DNA of 64,000 nt from Roseiarcus sp963835215 (lineage in GTDB: Bacteria > Pseudomonadota > Alphaproteobacteria > Rhizobiales > Beijerinckiaceae), in NCBI GenBank assembly GCA_963835215.1, contig CAWIES010000003.1, forward strand, positions 124,001-188,000, written 5' to 3'. This document shows, one piece after another, positions 17,799 to 26,382 of this stretch. A program made the translations under genes and the position numbers. Numbering within the stretch: position 1 is the first letter of the stretch; each line of letters opens with the position of its first letter. Under the pieces are notes generated by a model. That model saw only the letters and a list, made by a program, of their open reading frames with translations. It was not told the DNA's origin and ran no database searches.

Positions 17799-18545
17799 TT
17801 GCGAAGCAAATTTCTGATCTCGAGCGCCGCCTTGGCGCTTTCGACGGGCGCCGCGTTTGCGGCCGACCTTCCCACCCACAAGGGGCCGCCACCGGCCCCG
17901 GTTGTCGCGCCCTACAATTGGACGGGATTTTACGGCAGCCTTGAGGGCGGCTTCGGCTGGGGCGGAGAAAGCGACAATTTCAACTCCGTCACCGGTTTCC
18001 CCCTCGACCATTTCGGCGTTTCGGGCGCGAAGGGCGGCGCCCAGATCGGTTACAATCAGCAATTCAACAACAACTTCGTTCTCGGCGTCGTCGGCGACTT
18101 CGAATTCAGCGACATCCACGGCAGCAAGGGTACGAGCTTCCTGTCGGGGGAAGGGACGGGCGTCAGTTCGCTGTCCTTGCACAATAACTGGCAGAGCTCG
18201 ATTCGCGGCAACATCGGCATGGCGTTCGATCGCCTTCTGATCTACGCAACGGGCGGTATCGCATTCGCCAACGACACGGAAAAATACTACGTCAACGCAC
18301 CTGGGTATACTGCGTCACCCTGGGCGGGGTCGCCCTCGCAAACGTTGGTCGGCTGGACCCTTGGCATCGGCGCCGACTATGCGTTCGACGCGCACTGGTT
18401 CGGCGGCGTCGAATTGCGCTATGCGGATTTCGGCAAGGGGACCTTTGGGATTCCCGCGAGCCTGAGCGAGAGCGGTACGCAGACGAGCTTCAAAGCCGGG
18501 TTCGACGAAACGCTGGCGCAGATCATTCTCGGCTACAAGTTCTAG
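17799..18545 (+). CDS. outer-membrane beta-barrel protein, copy 1
   Basis: 248 residues with a signal peptide (RSKFLISSAALALS, cleavage near AFAADLP). The mature part is an eight-strand-type barrel of the Omp25/Omp31-like group: YNWTGFYGSLEGGFGWG near the start, IGYNQQF, a central RGNIGMAFDRLLIYATGG, ELRYADFG and a C-terminal aromatic YKF. TTG was chosen as start because the same position is ATG in the paralogue at 22754 and sits directly after the conserved leader. A strong terminator follows. Confidence 0.88.
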   Translation: MRSKFLISSAALALSTGAAFAADLPTHKGPPPAPVVAPYNWTGFYGSLEGGFGWGGESDNFNSVTGFPLDHFGVSGAKGGAQIGYNQQFNNNFVLGVVGDFEFSDIHGSKGTSFLSGEGTGVSSLSLHNNWQSSIRGNIGMAFDRLLIYATGGIAFANDTEKYYVNAPGYTASPWAGSPSQTLVGWTLGIGADYAFDAHWFGGVELRYADFGKGTFGIPASLSESGTQTSFKAGFDETLAQIILGYKF

Positions 18546-18573
18546 TCGCCAGTCTTTAGCTTCGACAAGCCGA

Positions 18574-18608
18574 CGCCCTTTCCCCACTGGGGAGAGGGCG
18601 TTTTTTTT
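18574..18608 (+). terminator. intrinsic terminator of omp copy 1
   Basis: Stem CGCCCT-TTCCCC / GGGGAGAGGGCG with loop ACT and a tract of eight T, 28 bp after the stop codon. A clear rho-independent terminator. Confidence 0.9.
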
Positions 18609-18654
18609 GCCGATCGACCGCCTCAGCAACGCCGCATCGGGGCCCTCGACGTGA

Positions 18655-19926
18655 TCATCGATTGTCGTCGATGAGCGAGAGAAACATTTCGTAGGCCTTG
18701 CCGCTTTGCGAATTGTTTTCGATTCGATCGACGAAAGCGACGCTGGTTCGATGTTGGGGCAATACGCGTTTGACCAAGTCATCCAGCGCCCGCAATTGCT
18801 CCGCGCTCGGCGGATTGGGCGCGACGATCCGCAGCACCATGTCCGAAAGGCTGGTCTGAACGAGTTGCCATTCGCGATAGTCGAGAATGGCCGTCATGAC
18901 GCGGGCGTTGAGCCCACCGGGCAGAAACAGAGCGCCGTTGGGCCGACGTAGCAGATTGCGCTGACGGCCGATCACCTCCGCGAGCCGCCTCAGCCCCGGC
19001 GCGCGCTTGGCGCTGGCGTTGGAGAAGCGAACATAATCGCCGGGCGCGTAGCGAATCAACGGTGTGCCATAGGCGTAGAGCGGCGTCACGACGACACGCA
19101 CCGGCGCGTTTGGCGCGAGGCCGGCTGTCGGCCCTTCGAGAAACACCGCCTCCTCATGGACCCGTAAAATTCCGTCCGGTCCCTCTGCAGCCATCGGGCC
19201 GGGTTCGCTTCCCGAGTAGAGATTGACGACTTTCGCCTTGAGATTACGCTCGATTTTCGCTCGCACTTCGGGTCGTAGCATTTCGCCGGTCGCAATCACC
19301 GCGATGAGATCAGGTAGATCGCGTCCGGCCGCAGCGTCGGCCCATGCCGCTGCGATGCTCGGCGCAATGACGACGTGGGTCGTTCGATGCGCGCGCAATA
19401 CATCGACCTGCGCGGCAAAATCGAGACTTCCGGGAACCCGCAACATGCCGGGTTCGGGAACCAGAGGCTTCGTTCCGGCGCCGTGGATGGCGAACCTTTG
19501 GATCGGCCACAGATTGTGCCAACGCAGGAGTCGGTTGACCAGCGCTTCGGTTGCGATCCGCTGCACGAGCGTTTGGGTGAAGCTCAGCGGCGTGCCGGTC
19601 GAGCCGGAGGTGGAGCGGGTTTCGAGGTTGCCCATTTCGGACGGAACGAATCGCGCGCGCAGCGCCTCCTCGTTCGCCTTCGCTTCGTTGCGGGTAAGGA
19701 TCGGAACATCGTTCCAGCCGGCGAGATCGAAAGCGCCGTCGGCGCGAAACAGCGGCTTCAATCGCCGGCTGTCGCGGTAGAAGGGCACGTGCGCATCGGC
19801 GTGGCGCGCGAGATGTTCGAGCAAGCCGGTCTGGCGGCGCAGGACTTCTTCGCGAGCAAAGTCCTGGCTTGCCGCGAAAGCCTGCGTCAACTGCTGCAAG
19901 ATAAGCCCGGCGGGTAGAGCGGCCAT
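18655..19926 (-). CDS. phenylacetate-CoA-ligase-like adenylate-forming enzyme, copy 1
   Basis: 423 residues of the CapK/PaaK-like AMP-forming family. Residues near 120 carry the nucleotide loop STSGSTGTP; later come ATGEML, NLYSGSEPG, VVVTPLYAYGTPLIRYAPGD and the hinge-domain GLRRLAEVIGRQRN. It probably activates a carboxylate as an acyl-adenylate, possibly for transfer to CoA or a carrier; the substrate is unknown. It is clustered with a CitE-like protein and a glycosyltransferase-like protein on the same strand. The paralogue at 23552 has a cysteine-rich segment that is absent here. Confidence 0.82.
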   Translation of the reverse strand: MAALPAGLILQQLTQAFAASQDFAREEVLRRQTGLLEHLARHADAHVPFYRDSRRLKPLFRADGAFDLAGWNDVPILTRNEAKANEEALRARFVPSEMGNLETRSTSGSTGTPLSFTQTLVQRIATEALVNRLLRWHNLWPIQRFAIHGAGTKPLVPEPGMLRVPGSLDFAAQVDVLRAHRTTHVVIAPSIAAAWADAAAGRDLPDLIAVIATGEMLRPEVRAKIERNLKAKVVNLYSGSEPGPMAAEGPDGILRVHEEAVFLEGPTAGLAPNAPVRVVVTPLYAYGTPLIRYAPGDYVRFSNASAKRAPGLRRLAEVIGRQRNLLRRPNGALFLPGGLNARVMTAILDYREWQLVQTSLSDMVLRIVAPNPPSAEQLRALDDLVKRVLPQHRTSVAFVDRIENNSQSGKAYEMFLSLIDDNR

Positions 19927-20131
19927 TGGAAATGCGGTTCTCGCCCTCGCCTGCGGGGCCGGCAACTCCCCCTATAGGACGGGCTCGCCGCTGACAAGCA
20001 ACCCGCCTTCGCGGCGCGCCGCCGGGCCCGCGCTTCAATCGCTCCCGTCCTCTTGCCGCGCTCAGAAATGGGCGCCGAACTCCGCGCGCTCGTTCGCGCT
20101 CGCGATCGGTCCATCGCCTCGCTGCGCGAGG

Positions 20132-21019
20132 TTATTTCCTGCCCCGGCCGGACGATTGCGAAGGCGGTTGCCTGGAAGCCTTAAGCAGGCGCCGCGCCTG
20201 ACGAATGAAGGGCGGCCCAATCATGTCGCCGTCGAAACGAAAGGCGACGTTTTGTGGATCTTCGTCGTACATTCGTAGAATATCGCGGGCCTTATCGAGA
20301 TCTTTCTCCGTCGGCTCGAGGCCGGCGTTGATCGGCGCGATTTGCGCCGGGTGAATTGCAATCTTCCCGTCAAATCCGACGCGTCGGGCAAACCGCAGTT
20401 CGTCGTCGAGCGCTGTTTCAGAGTCGAGACGAAAACAAGGGCTATCGATCGCCGCAACGCCAAGCCTGCGGGCGATCAACACGATCTCCTGTCGGATCGC
20501 CGCAAAGTCATTGTCTTCGAGCGAAACGCCGACATCGGCGGCAAAATCCGCCGCGCCGAAGATCAGACCATCGAGCCCAGCCACGTACTGCGCACCGCGC
20601 AAATCCCAGAGCGTTTGCACGGATTCGACGATCCCAAAGAGCTGGACCGTGAACAGGCCCGCTTGATCCAACACCGCTCTCGCTTGGCTGATGTCCCCCG
20701 GCGCCGCGAATTTCGGAAGGATCAAGATGTCGGGGCTCAGGCGACGCTCGACCACGAACAGCAGGTCGCGGAGTCCATCGAGCGTGTGCAGCGGATTGAT
20801 TCGCAAGGCGACGGGAACGCCGCGCGGCGTTGCGAAAAAGTCCGGAAGCGAGCGACGGGCTTCGTCTTTCAGCGCATCGGGAACCGCATCCTCGAGGTCC
20901 AGATGCGCGACATCGGCCGAGACCTGCAAAGCTTTAAGCGCAAGATCGCTTCTTAGCGCCGACCCGCAGAGCCAACTGCGAATCCGCAGATGCGCTTTAC
21001 TGGCGTCCTTCTCGGTCAC
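20132..21019 (-). CDS. HpcH/HpaI aldolase / citrate lyase beta-subunit-like protein
   Basis: About 295 residues of the CitE-like TIM-barrel superfamily. Landmarks are HLDLEDAVPD (metal-binding Glu/Asp), the arginine ALRINPL, LILPKFAAPGD, GIVESVQ and DGKIAIHPAQI. Related enzymes cleave or form C-C bonds of malyl-CoA or citramalyl-CoA or hydrolyse them. The gene is unaccompanied by citrate lyase alpha or gamma subunits, so a stand-alone lyase or thioesterase role is likely. A GTG at 21019 with GGGGGA upstream is taken as start; another GTG lies at 21037. Confidence 0.8.
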   Translation of the reverse strand: MTEKDASKAHLRIRSWLCGSALRSDLALKALQVSADVAHLDLEDAVPDALKDEARRSLPDFFATPRGVPVALRINPLHTLDGLRDLLFVVERRLSPDILILPKFAAPGDISQARAVLDQAGLFTVQLFGIVESVQTLWDLRGAQYVAGLDGLIFGAADFAADVGVSLEDNDFAAIRQEIVLIARRLGVAAIDSPCFRLDSETALDDELRFARRVGFDGKIAIHPAQIAPINAGLEPTEKDLDKARDILRMYDEDPQNVAFRFDGDMIGPPFIRQARRLLKASRQPPSQSSGRGRK

Positions 21020-21147
21020 CTTGTCCCCCGAACCCACGGAGCCCCAACAACAACATCCGAGTTGAGATGCCTATTATGGGCCAATTTCAACGTCTGGAAA
21101 GAGACGCATTTCGGCGCGGGTTCGCCGCGGCAGGTTTTGCCGGTCGC

Positions 21148-22137
21148 TCAGCCGTCCTCGCGGCGCGAAGCGAAAAACTCGCCGACTTCCCTGGCCAAGC
21201 TGCTGTCAGGTTTGGCCCAGCGCAGAACCTCTCCCTCGCCGATCAACACATCTCGCGCCGGGTCAAAATCATTGCGCGTCAGAATGTCGTGTCTGGCGCC
21301 ATATTGCCTGTTGGAGATCGCGCCGTGCCAAAGGTGATAGGCATTTTGTTCGATGTCGCTGATCGCTTCGAAAAGACCGATCTCGCGCGCCTTCTGCACC
21401 CAGGCTCGGGCATGCGCCTTGTGCGCGTCTGTGCAGTTTCGCGTCGTCCAATATTCGTCAAGTTTTCCCACAGCGGCGAAGACCTTGAACGAGTCGCCGC
21501 CGCCTACGATGTTGCATTCGTAGAGGCCGCAACGCGTCAACGTTTCGCGCTTGGCGGCCCACGCGAAGCCATAGCAATTGTAAAAATCCTGAAAAACCGC
21601 GGAGCCTGGCGCCTGTCTTCTGTTCCGGCGCCAGTGTTCTTCATTCTTGTCGAAGCGCCCGCTTTCTATCGCGTCCGCGATGGACAATGCCGAAAGAATG
21701 GGTTTCGCGCCCGCACAAACGGAAAGATCGGCCGTTTGCGGATCGACCTCCTGGGGCACGTGAAAGGCGCGGTTGAACAATTGGGTCATGCCGCCGTTGG
21801 CGTCTAGTCTCGCGCGCGCCTTGGCGGGCCAAGCGGGGTCGGAAAAAATCAGATCGCAATCGGCCCACGCGACATAGCGGACATGATCGGGCAATGCCGC
21901 CGCCCCGAGGCCGATCAAACGCTCCTTTTGCCAGATGCGGTCCTCTCCCGTCAGGCTCACGACGATGTCCGCATCGTCCTTGCTCAACTGATGGCGCCCG
22001 TCCCTGGCAAGCTCCACGACCATCAGCGGCGCATTCAAGTGCCGGCGAAAGGTTTTGAAGTTCTGCAGACGACGCTTGTAGCCGGCCGGATTGTAGTAGG
22101 GAGTCACTACCCAAAGCGGGTCAGAAATGCGGGACAT
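21148..22137 (-). CDS. glycosyltransferase-like protein, copy 1
   Basis: 329 residues. Shares YYNPAGYKRRLQNF, a GEDRIWQKERL segment, and an acidic VAWADCDLIF motif with the gene at 25032. The DxD-like DCD after a hydrophobic strand, and GGGDSFKVF, resemble a GT-A nucleotide-sugar transferase, but no family was firmly recognised. It sits in line with a ligase and a CitE-like gene, suggesting modification of a surface compound. The first M of MSRISD is chosen as start. Confidence 0.68.
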   Translation of the reverse strand: MSRISDPLWVVTPYYNPAGYKRRLQNFKTFRRHLNAPLMVVELARDGRHQLSKDDADIVVSLTGEDRIWQKERLIGLGAAALPDHVRYVAWADCDLIFSDPAWPAKARARLDANGGMTQLFNRAFHVPQEVDPQTADLSVCAGAKPILSALSIADAIESGRFDKNEEHWRRNRRQAPGSAVFQDFYNCYGFAWAAKRETLTRCGLYECNIVGGGDSFKVFAAVGKLDEYWTTRNCTDAHKAHARAWVQKAREIGLFEAISDIEQNAYHLWHGAISNRQYGARHDILTRNDFDPARDVLIGEGEVLRWAKPDSSLAREVGEFFASRREDG

Positions 22138-22270
22138 GAAGCATCGACTCTTTATTGGATTTCCTGGCCTCGTTCCGGCGGGCGTTCTAGACTGATTTCC
22201 CCACCAAGTCCGCATCTTTCGTTGAGGTGACGATGTCTTGGAGTCTCCGCCCGGCCCGCGGCGCCGTCAG

Positions 22271-22519
22271 CGCCCCCCTCCCTCACGGCGCCCTGATAAA
22301 CAGCCCGATCGTCAACGCGACGCCGATCGCCGTCACGCCGATGCGCAGCGCCTTCTCGTTCACCCGGAGCAGCATCAGGGCGCCGAACCAGCCGCCGAGC
22401 GAACCGCCGACCGCGGTGATCGCGACCTGCGTCCAATGCACGTCGCGCGAGAAGACGAACACCGCCACGGCTGAGGCGTTCATCACCCCGGCGAGCACGT
22501 TCTTGGTTGCGCCGGCGGC
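22271..22519. repeat. 249-bp exact repeat, copy A (tauE fragment)
   Basis: Identical by eye over its whole length to 26134-26382, a constant offset of 3863 bp. It contains the last 79 codons of tauE plus 12 bp beyond the stop. Sequence identity ends abruptly on both sides. Confidence 0.95.
22283..22519 (-). pseudogene. 3' fragment of tauE/safE permease gene
   Basis: Encodes only the C-terminal 79 residues (GATKNVLAGVMNAS to TIGLFIRAP) of the permease at 26146-26892. The upstream sequence is unrelated and gives no start or membrane segments, so this is a remnant. Its position beside a glycosyltransferase-like gene mirrors that of the intact copy and points to a duplicated block. Confidence 0.9.
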
Positions 22520-22695
22520 TCGATGGCGATATGCAAGCGTCGCTTTGCCGCTTCGCGTCGCTCGAATCATCAGGATTCGGACGCATTCCCGTGACATTTC
22601 CATGTCAAACGTAGCGCTGCGGCGCACCTCGGCGTCGCGTCCTTGCGGCGTAATGCAGCGCCGCAATCGGAATGGGACAGCACCGCCAGCACGCC

Positions 22696-22724
22696 TTGAC
22701 GCGGTCCGCTCCCACCCTTAACAA
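22696..22724 (+). promoter_or_regulatory. promoter of outer-membrane protein gene, copy 2
   Basis: TTGACG (22696-22701), 17-bp spacer, TAACAA (22719-22724); the -35 box and the following CGGTCCGC are the same as at 17739. An inverted repeat TGACAT-TTCC-ATGTCA lies upstream at 22592-22607 and may be a regulator site. Confidence 0.6.
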
Positions 22725-22753
22725 TTGGCGAGAAGAGCCTGGGGGCCACTAAG

Positions 22754-23452
22754 ATGCGCAACACTTTCCTGATCTCGACCGCCGCTTTGGCGCTGTCGGC
22801 AGGCGGCGCGCTTTCTGCGCCGGCCCCGCCTCCGGTTCCGATGCCGATGTTTACCTGGACTGGCTGTTACGTTGGCGCCCATGTCGGCGGCGATAGCGGC
22901 AATTCGAGTTGGGGCAACATCCCCTCCCCCATTGGGTCGGTGAGCTATGACACCGCCGGCGCAATCGGCGGCGGTCAGGTCGGCTGCAACTATCAGATCC
23001 AGAACTTCGTGATCGGCGCCGAAGGCGAACTTTGGGCGTCGGGCCTAACTGGCTCGACATCGAGATTTATCGGCGGCGAGGGCGGCGGCACTTTCGGCTT
23101 CAAGACGCAGAGCAATTTGGCGGGCGACATCGCGGCGCGTTTCGGTTTTGCGATGGACCGCACTCTATTCTTCGGCAAGATCGGCGCCGCTTGGGCTGAC
23201 TACAAGTTCACCGCGACCTACGAGAGTCCCGACAGTCCGGACACGGGCAAGGGCACTTACGCCGGCTTGCTGCTGGGCGTCGGCATCGAATACGCGCTTG
23301 ACGCCCACTGGAGCATCAAGGGCGAGTACGACTACATAAATTATGGCTCGAAGAGCATCCACATGTACGAAAGCAGCGGTGTCTACGACTTCACGTCGAG
23401 CATCTCGAACAGCGAGAATATCTTCAAGGTCGGCGCGAACTACCGCTGGTAG
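22754..23452 (+). CDS. outer-membrane beta-barrel protein, copy 2
   Basis: 232 residues, paralogue of the protein at 17799. Signal peptide RNTFLISTAALALSAGG followed by a proline-rich stretch and the barrel, with WTGCYVGAHVGG, GGGQVGCNYQ, GDIAARFGFAMDR, LGVGIEYALDAHW and a C-terminal ANYRW aromatic end. Cys36-type and later cysteine residues in the first strands are unusual for this group. The leader sequence matches copy 1 almost exactly. Confidence 0.88.
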   Translation: MRNTFLISTAALALSAGGALSAPAPPPVPMPMFTWTGCYVGAHVGGDSGNSSWGNIPSPIGSVSYDTAGAIGGGQVGCNYQIQNFVIGAEGELWASGLTGSTSRFIGGEGGGTFGFKTQSNLAGDIAARFGFAMDRTLFFGKIGAAWADYKFTATYESPDSPDTGKGTYAGLLLGVGIEYALDAHWSIKGEYDYINYGSKSIHMYESSGVYDFTSSISNSENIFKVGANYRW

Positions 23453-23478
23453 CAAAGCGCTCGCTGGACTGTCTGGCC

Positions 23479-23513
23479 GCGGCACGGGACAACCCCGCGC
23501 CGCAGTTTTTTTT
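23479..23513 (+). terminator. intrinsic terminator of omp copy 2
   Basis: GCGGC-A-CGGG / CCCG-C-GCCGC stem with one mismatch and an ACAAC loop, followed by AG and eight T. Confidence 0.8.
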
Positions 23514-23551
23514 GGCGCCCCGTTTAAGACGGCCGCGCCGCTGACGCGAGT

Positions 23552-24952
23552 CTATCTGACTTCGCCGATGCGGCTGACGAAGGGGCGCAGCTTGCCGACT
23601 TCGGTGCGCTCAAGCGCGTCGTGGAACGTTACTTTGGTCTGGAAGGGCCCGCGCTGCGCAATCGCAGCGACAATGCTGTCGAGTCGCTCGCGTTCCTCGG
23701 CCGTCAGTGGCCGCGAGACGACGAGTTTAAGTTCGAGATTGTCGTAGTCGCTTTGTTCGAACTGGAACTCCATTACCGGGGCGATCGCTGACACACCGTA
23801 GTGATTGACGTCGACCCGGCGCCTTTCGCCCGATCGAAGCACGAAATAGTCGTGGGTGCGACCGATCACGCGATTGAGCACCGGCAGACCGCGGCCGCAC
23901 TGGCAGGGCGAGCCAACCTCGGCCTCGTCGCCGATCTGGTAGCGCAGCAGCGGCGTGGCGAAGTTATGCAGCGGCGTGACAACGACCCGGCCGATCTCGC
24001 CCGGCTTGCAGGGCGCGCCTTCGGCGTCGAGAACTTCGACCAGCGCCACCTCGGATTGGACATGCAGCTTGACGCACTGCGGGCATTGCAGCGCGATATA
24101 GCCGGTCTCGCCCGACGTGTAGTCTTCGACGATGCGACAGCCGAACACCTCCTGGCAGGCTTCGCGCAGGCCCGCGTCGACCGTCTCGCTGGAAACCCAC
24201 GCCGCTCTGAGCGACGTCAGCTTGTGCGGCGCCTCGCGAAAATGCGCCGCCAGCAGTCTGAGGTAGGAGGGGAATGTGAAGAGGTAGGCCGGCTGCTGGC
24301 GCAGCAGGAAATCCGCGACGACTTGTACCGGCTGCTGCCTCTGGTCGATGAGTGCGATCTTGCCTGTGCGCCAGATCAGGTTGATCGGGCGGCCCCAATC
24401 GGACAGCAAGAGGCCCTGCTTCGAGTTCACGGCGGCCTGCTGCTCGGGCGTCAAGCCGCTGGGTATGCCGCGCAGGCGCGCCACCACTCCGTCGAACGAA
24501 TCGCGATGCCAAATCTCCGCGCGAACGGTCACGGCTTCCCATAATACGCCGTCGAGCGCCGATTTGCGCACGCGCACCGGAACGCCGCTCGAACCGCCCG
24601 ACGCGATCATTTCGGTTGGCCCGAACTCTGGCGGCAGCGCCCGCGACCCGAGCTTGTCGCCCTGCGCCTGCGCCTCCTTACGCGTAAGGATAGGCAACCG
24701 CCGCCAAGCGGCTTCACTCACCCGAGCACCCGGTTTCAAGCCAGCTCGCTTGAGACGCTCGGCATAGAACGGCACGGTCTTGGCTGCGTGTTCGACGAGC
24801 TTGGCCAGTTGCGCATATTGCGCCTCCAGCAACCGCTCGGCGGGCCAGAATTGCGTTTCGTCGAATTGACGCTGCAATGCGAGCAACTCGGCGGCGCGCC
24901 CCCCAAACATCGCCGGCCAGGCTATGGGCTCAATCATCGAACGCAGGGACAT
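23552..24952 (-). CDS. phenylacetate-CoA-ligase-like adenylate-forming enzyme, copy 2
   Basis: 466 residues, same family as 18655-19926. Nucleotide loop ASGGSSGVP near residue 130, SLRAAWVSSETVD, DYTSGETGYIALQCP, GEIGRVVVTPLHNFATPLLRY and GLPVLNRVIGRTHDYF. A CQCG plus the earlier CPQC-type cysteines could bind zinc, a feature of PaaK-type proteins that copy 1 lacks. It is followed on the same strand by glycosyltransferase-like copy 2 upstream, so ligase and transferase are paired in both modules. The substrate is unknown. Confidence 0.82.
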   Translation of the reverse strand: MSLRSMIEPIAWPAMFGGRAAELLALQRQFDETQFWPAERLLEAQYAQLAKLVEHAAKTVPFYAERLKRAGLKPGARVSEAAWRRLPILTRKEAQAQGDKLGSRALPPEFGPTEMIASGGSSGVPVRVRKSALDGVLWEAVTVRAEIWHRDSFDGVVARLRGIPSGLTPEQQAAVNSKQGLLLSDWGRPINLIWRTGKIALIDQRQQPVQVVADFLLRQQPAYLFTFPSYLRLLAAHFREAPHKLTSLRAAWVSSETVDAGLREACQEVFGCRIVEDYTSGETGYIALQCPQCVKLHVQSEVALVEVLDAEGAPCKPGEIGRVVVTPLHNFATPLLRYQIGDEAEVGSPCQCGRGLPVLNRVIGRTHDYFVLRSGERRRVDVNHYGVSAIAPVMEFQFEQSDYDNLELKLVVSRPLTAEERERLDSIVAAIAQRGPFQTKVTFHDALERTEVGKLRPFVSRIGEVR

Positions 24953-25031
24953 GACGCCTTTTCTATGCCGTTGGCAGCATCCGAAGGGGCGAAGGCACTT
25001 TAGTCGACCCGGAGCGCCAAAACCAGACTGC

Positions 25032-26033
25032 TCAACCCACCCCGTCTTCGCGCCGGGCGAAGAAATAAGCCCCGACCTCTCGCGCCAGATCGCCTTCCGG
25101 GTTGGTCCAACGCCACGTGCCGTTTGCTGAGACCTCGATGTCCTTGGCGGGATCGAAGCCGTTGCGCGCAAGAATCTCGAAACGACCGCGATAGTCGCGA
25201 AACGCGATGTCGCCATGCCATAGGTGATATAATTTGTGCCGCAGGGAATCGACGTTGGAGAATAGTCCGGCCAGCTCGGCGCTTTTCGCCCAGGCAGCGG
25301 CGTCGCGCTTTTGTTCTTCGGTGTGCGCTCTGAGCGTCCAGTGATCGTCCAGCCTCGATAGCGCGGCGAAGACAAGCACCGAGTCGCCCGCGCCGATTAT
25401 GTTGCGATCGTATTGACCGCATTTTCCAATCGTCTCGCGAAGCGCCGACCACGCCATTCCGTAGCTGTTGTGCCCATCGACCTCTTTGTAGTAGGCGGCT
25501 GAATCGGCGACCGTCCGCGCCCGCGTCAACTTCAGATCGTTGGCGTCGAACGCTGCGGCGCGAATCGCGCTTGCGACCGACATGCACGATAGAAGCGGCA
25601 CGTATTCGCCGCACGTGCGAGCTGTGAGCCCATTGAGCTCAACATCGCTGGGCAGATGATCCACCGCTTCGAAGAGCTGCAGCAAGCCGCCGTTCTTTTC
25701 CAGGCGCGCGGTCGCGGCGCTCGCCCATTCCTCGTCGCCAAAAACGACGTCGCAGTCGACCCAAGCGACATATCTGACGTGACGCGGCAGCTCCGAGATG
25801 CCGATGTTGAGCAGACGTTCCTTCTGCCAGATGCGGTCCTCGCCGGTGAGGCTCAGGACCCTGTCTCCATCGTCCGTGGTCAATTGGTGCCGACCCGGCC
25901 GCGCCAATTCCACGACCATGAGGGGCGCGTTGATCAGCCGGCGGAAGGCGCGGAAGTTTTGCAAGCGACGCTTGTATCCCGCCGGGTTGTAATAAGAAGT
26001 CACAACCCATAGTGGATCGAGATACGACGCCAT
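25032..26033 (-). CDS. glycosyltransferase-like protein, copy 2
   Basis: 333 residues, clear paralogue of 21148-22137: YYNPAGYKRRLQNF, LTGEDRIWQKERLLN, VAWVDCDVVF, GAGDSVLVFAALSRLDDHWT and YHLWHGDI are shared motifs, while the central region has diverged. The acidic DCD motif suggests a metal-dependent nucleotide-sugar transferase; no named family was recognised. Start set at MASYLD, the position equivalent to MSRISD in copy 1. The end is 79 bp before the ligase start on the same strand. Confidence 0.68.
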   Translation of the reverse strand: MASYLDPLWVVTSYYNPAGYKRRLQNFRAFRRLINAPLMVVELARPGRHQLTTDDGDRVLSLTGEDRIWQKERLLNIGISELPRHVRYVAWVDCDVVFGDEEWASAATARLEKNGGLLQLFEAVDHLPSDVELNGLTARTCGEYVPLLSCMSVASAIRAAAFDANDLKLTRARTVADSAAYYKEVDGHNSYGMAWSALRETIGKCGQYDRNIIGAGDSVLVFAALSRLDDHWTLRAHTEEQKRDAAAWAKSAELAGLFSNVDSLRHKLYHLWHGDIAFRDYRGRFEILARNGFDPAKDIEVSANGTWRWTNPEGDLAREVGAYFFARREDGVG

Positions 26034-26133
26034 TCCGTCCCGGCTCTTTTCCTGAATGTCCGCGCTGATCCTCGCGCGGCGCTCTCGTTGGTATTCTCGC
26101 ACCTCAAGTCAAGGGCGAGGCCAGACCTCGCTC

Positions 26134-26382
26134 CGCCCCCCTCCCTCACGGCGCCCTGATAAACAGCCCGATCGTCAACGCGACGCCGATCGCCGTCACG
26201 CCGATGCGCAGCGCCTTCTCGTTCACCCGGAGCAGCATCAGGGCGCCGAACCAGCCGCCGAGCGAACCGCCGACCGCGGTGATCGCGACCTGCGTCCAAT
26301 GCACGTCGCGCGAGAAGACGAACACCGCCACGGCTGAGGCGTTCATCACCCCGGCGAGCACGTTCTTGGTTGCGCCGGCGGC
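26134..26382. repeat. 249-bp exact repeat, copy B (within intact tauE)
   Basis: Partner of 22271-22519. Here the sequence is the natural 3' end of the complete permease gene, so this is the parental copy. Confidence 0.95.

Noticed and set aside
22283..22666. A second functional tauE-like gene
   Set aside because: Only the last 79 codons match; the open frame upstream is unrelated and lacks the N-terminal permease half.
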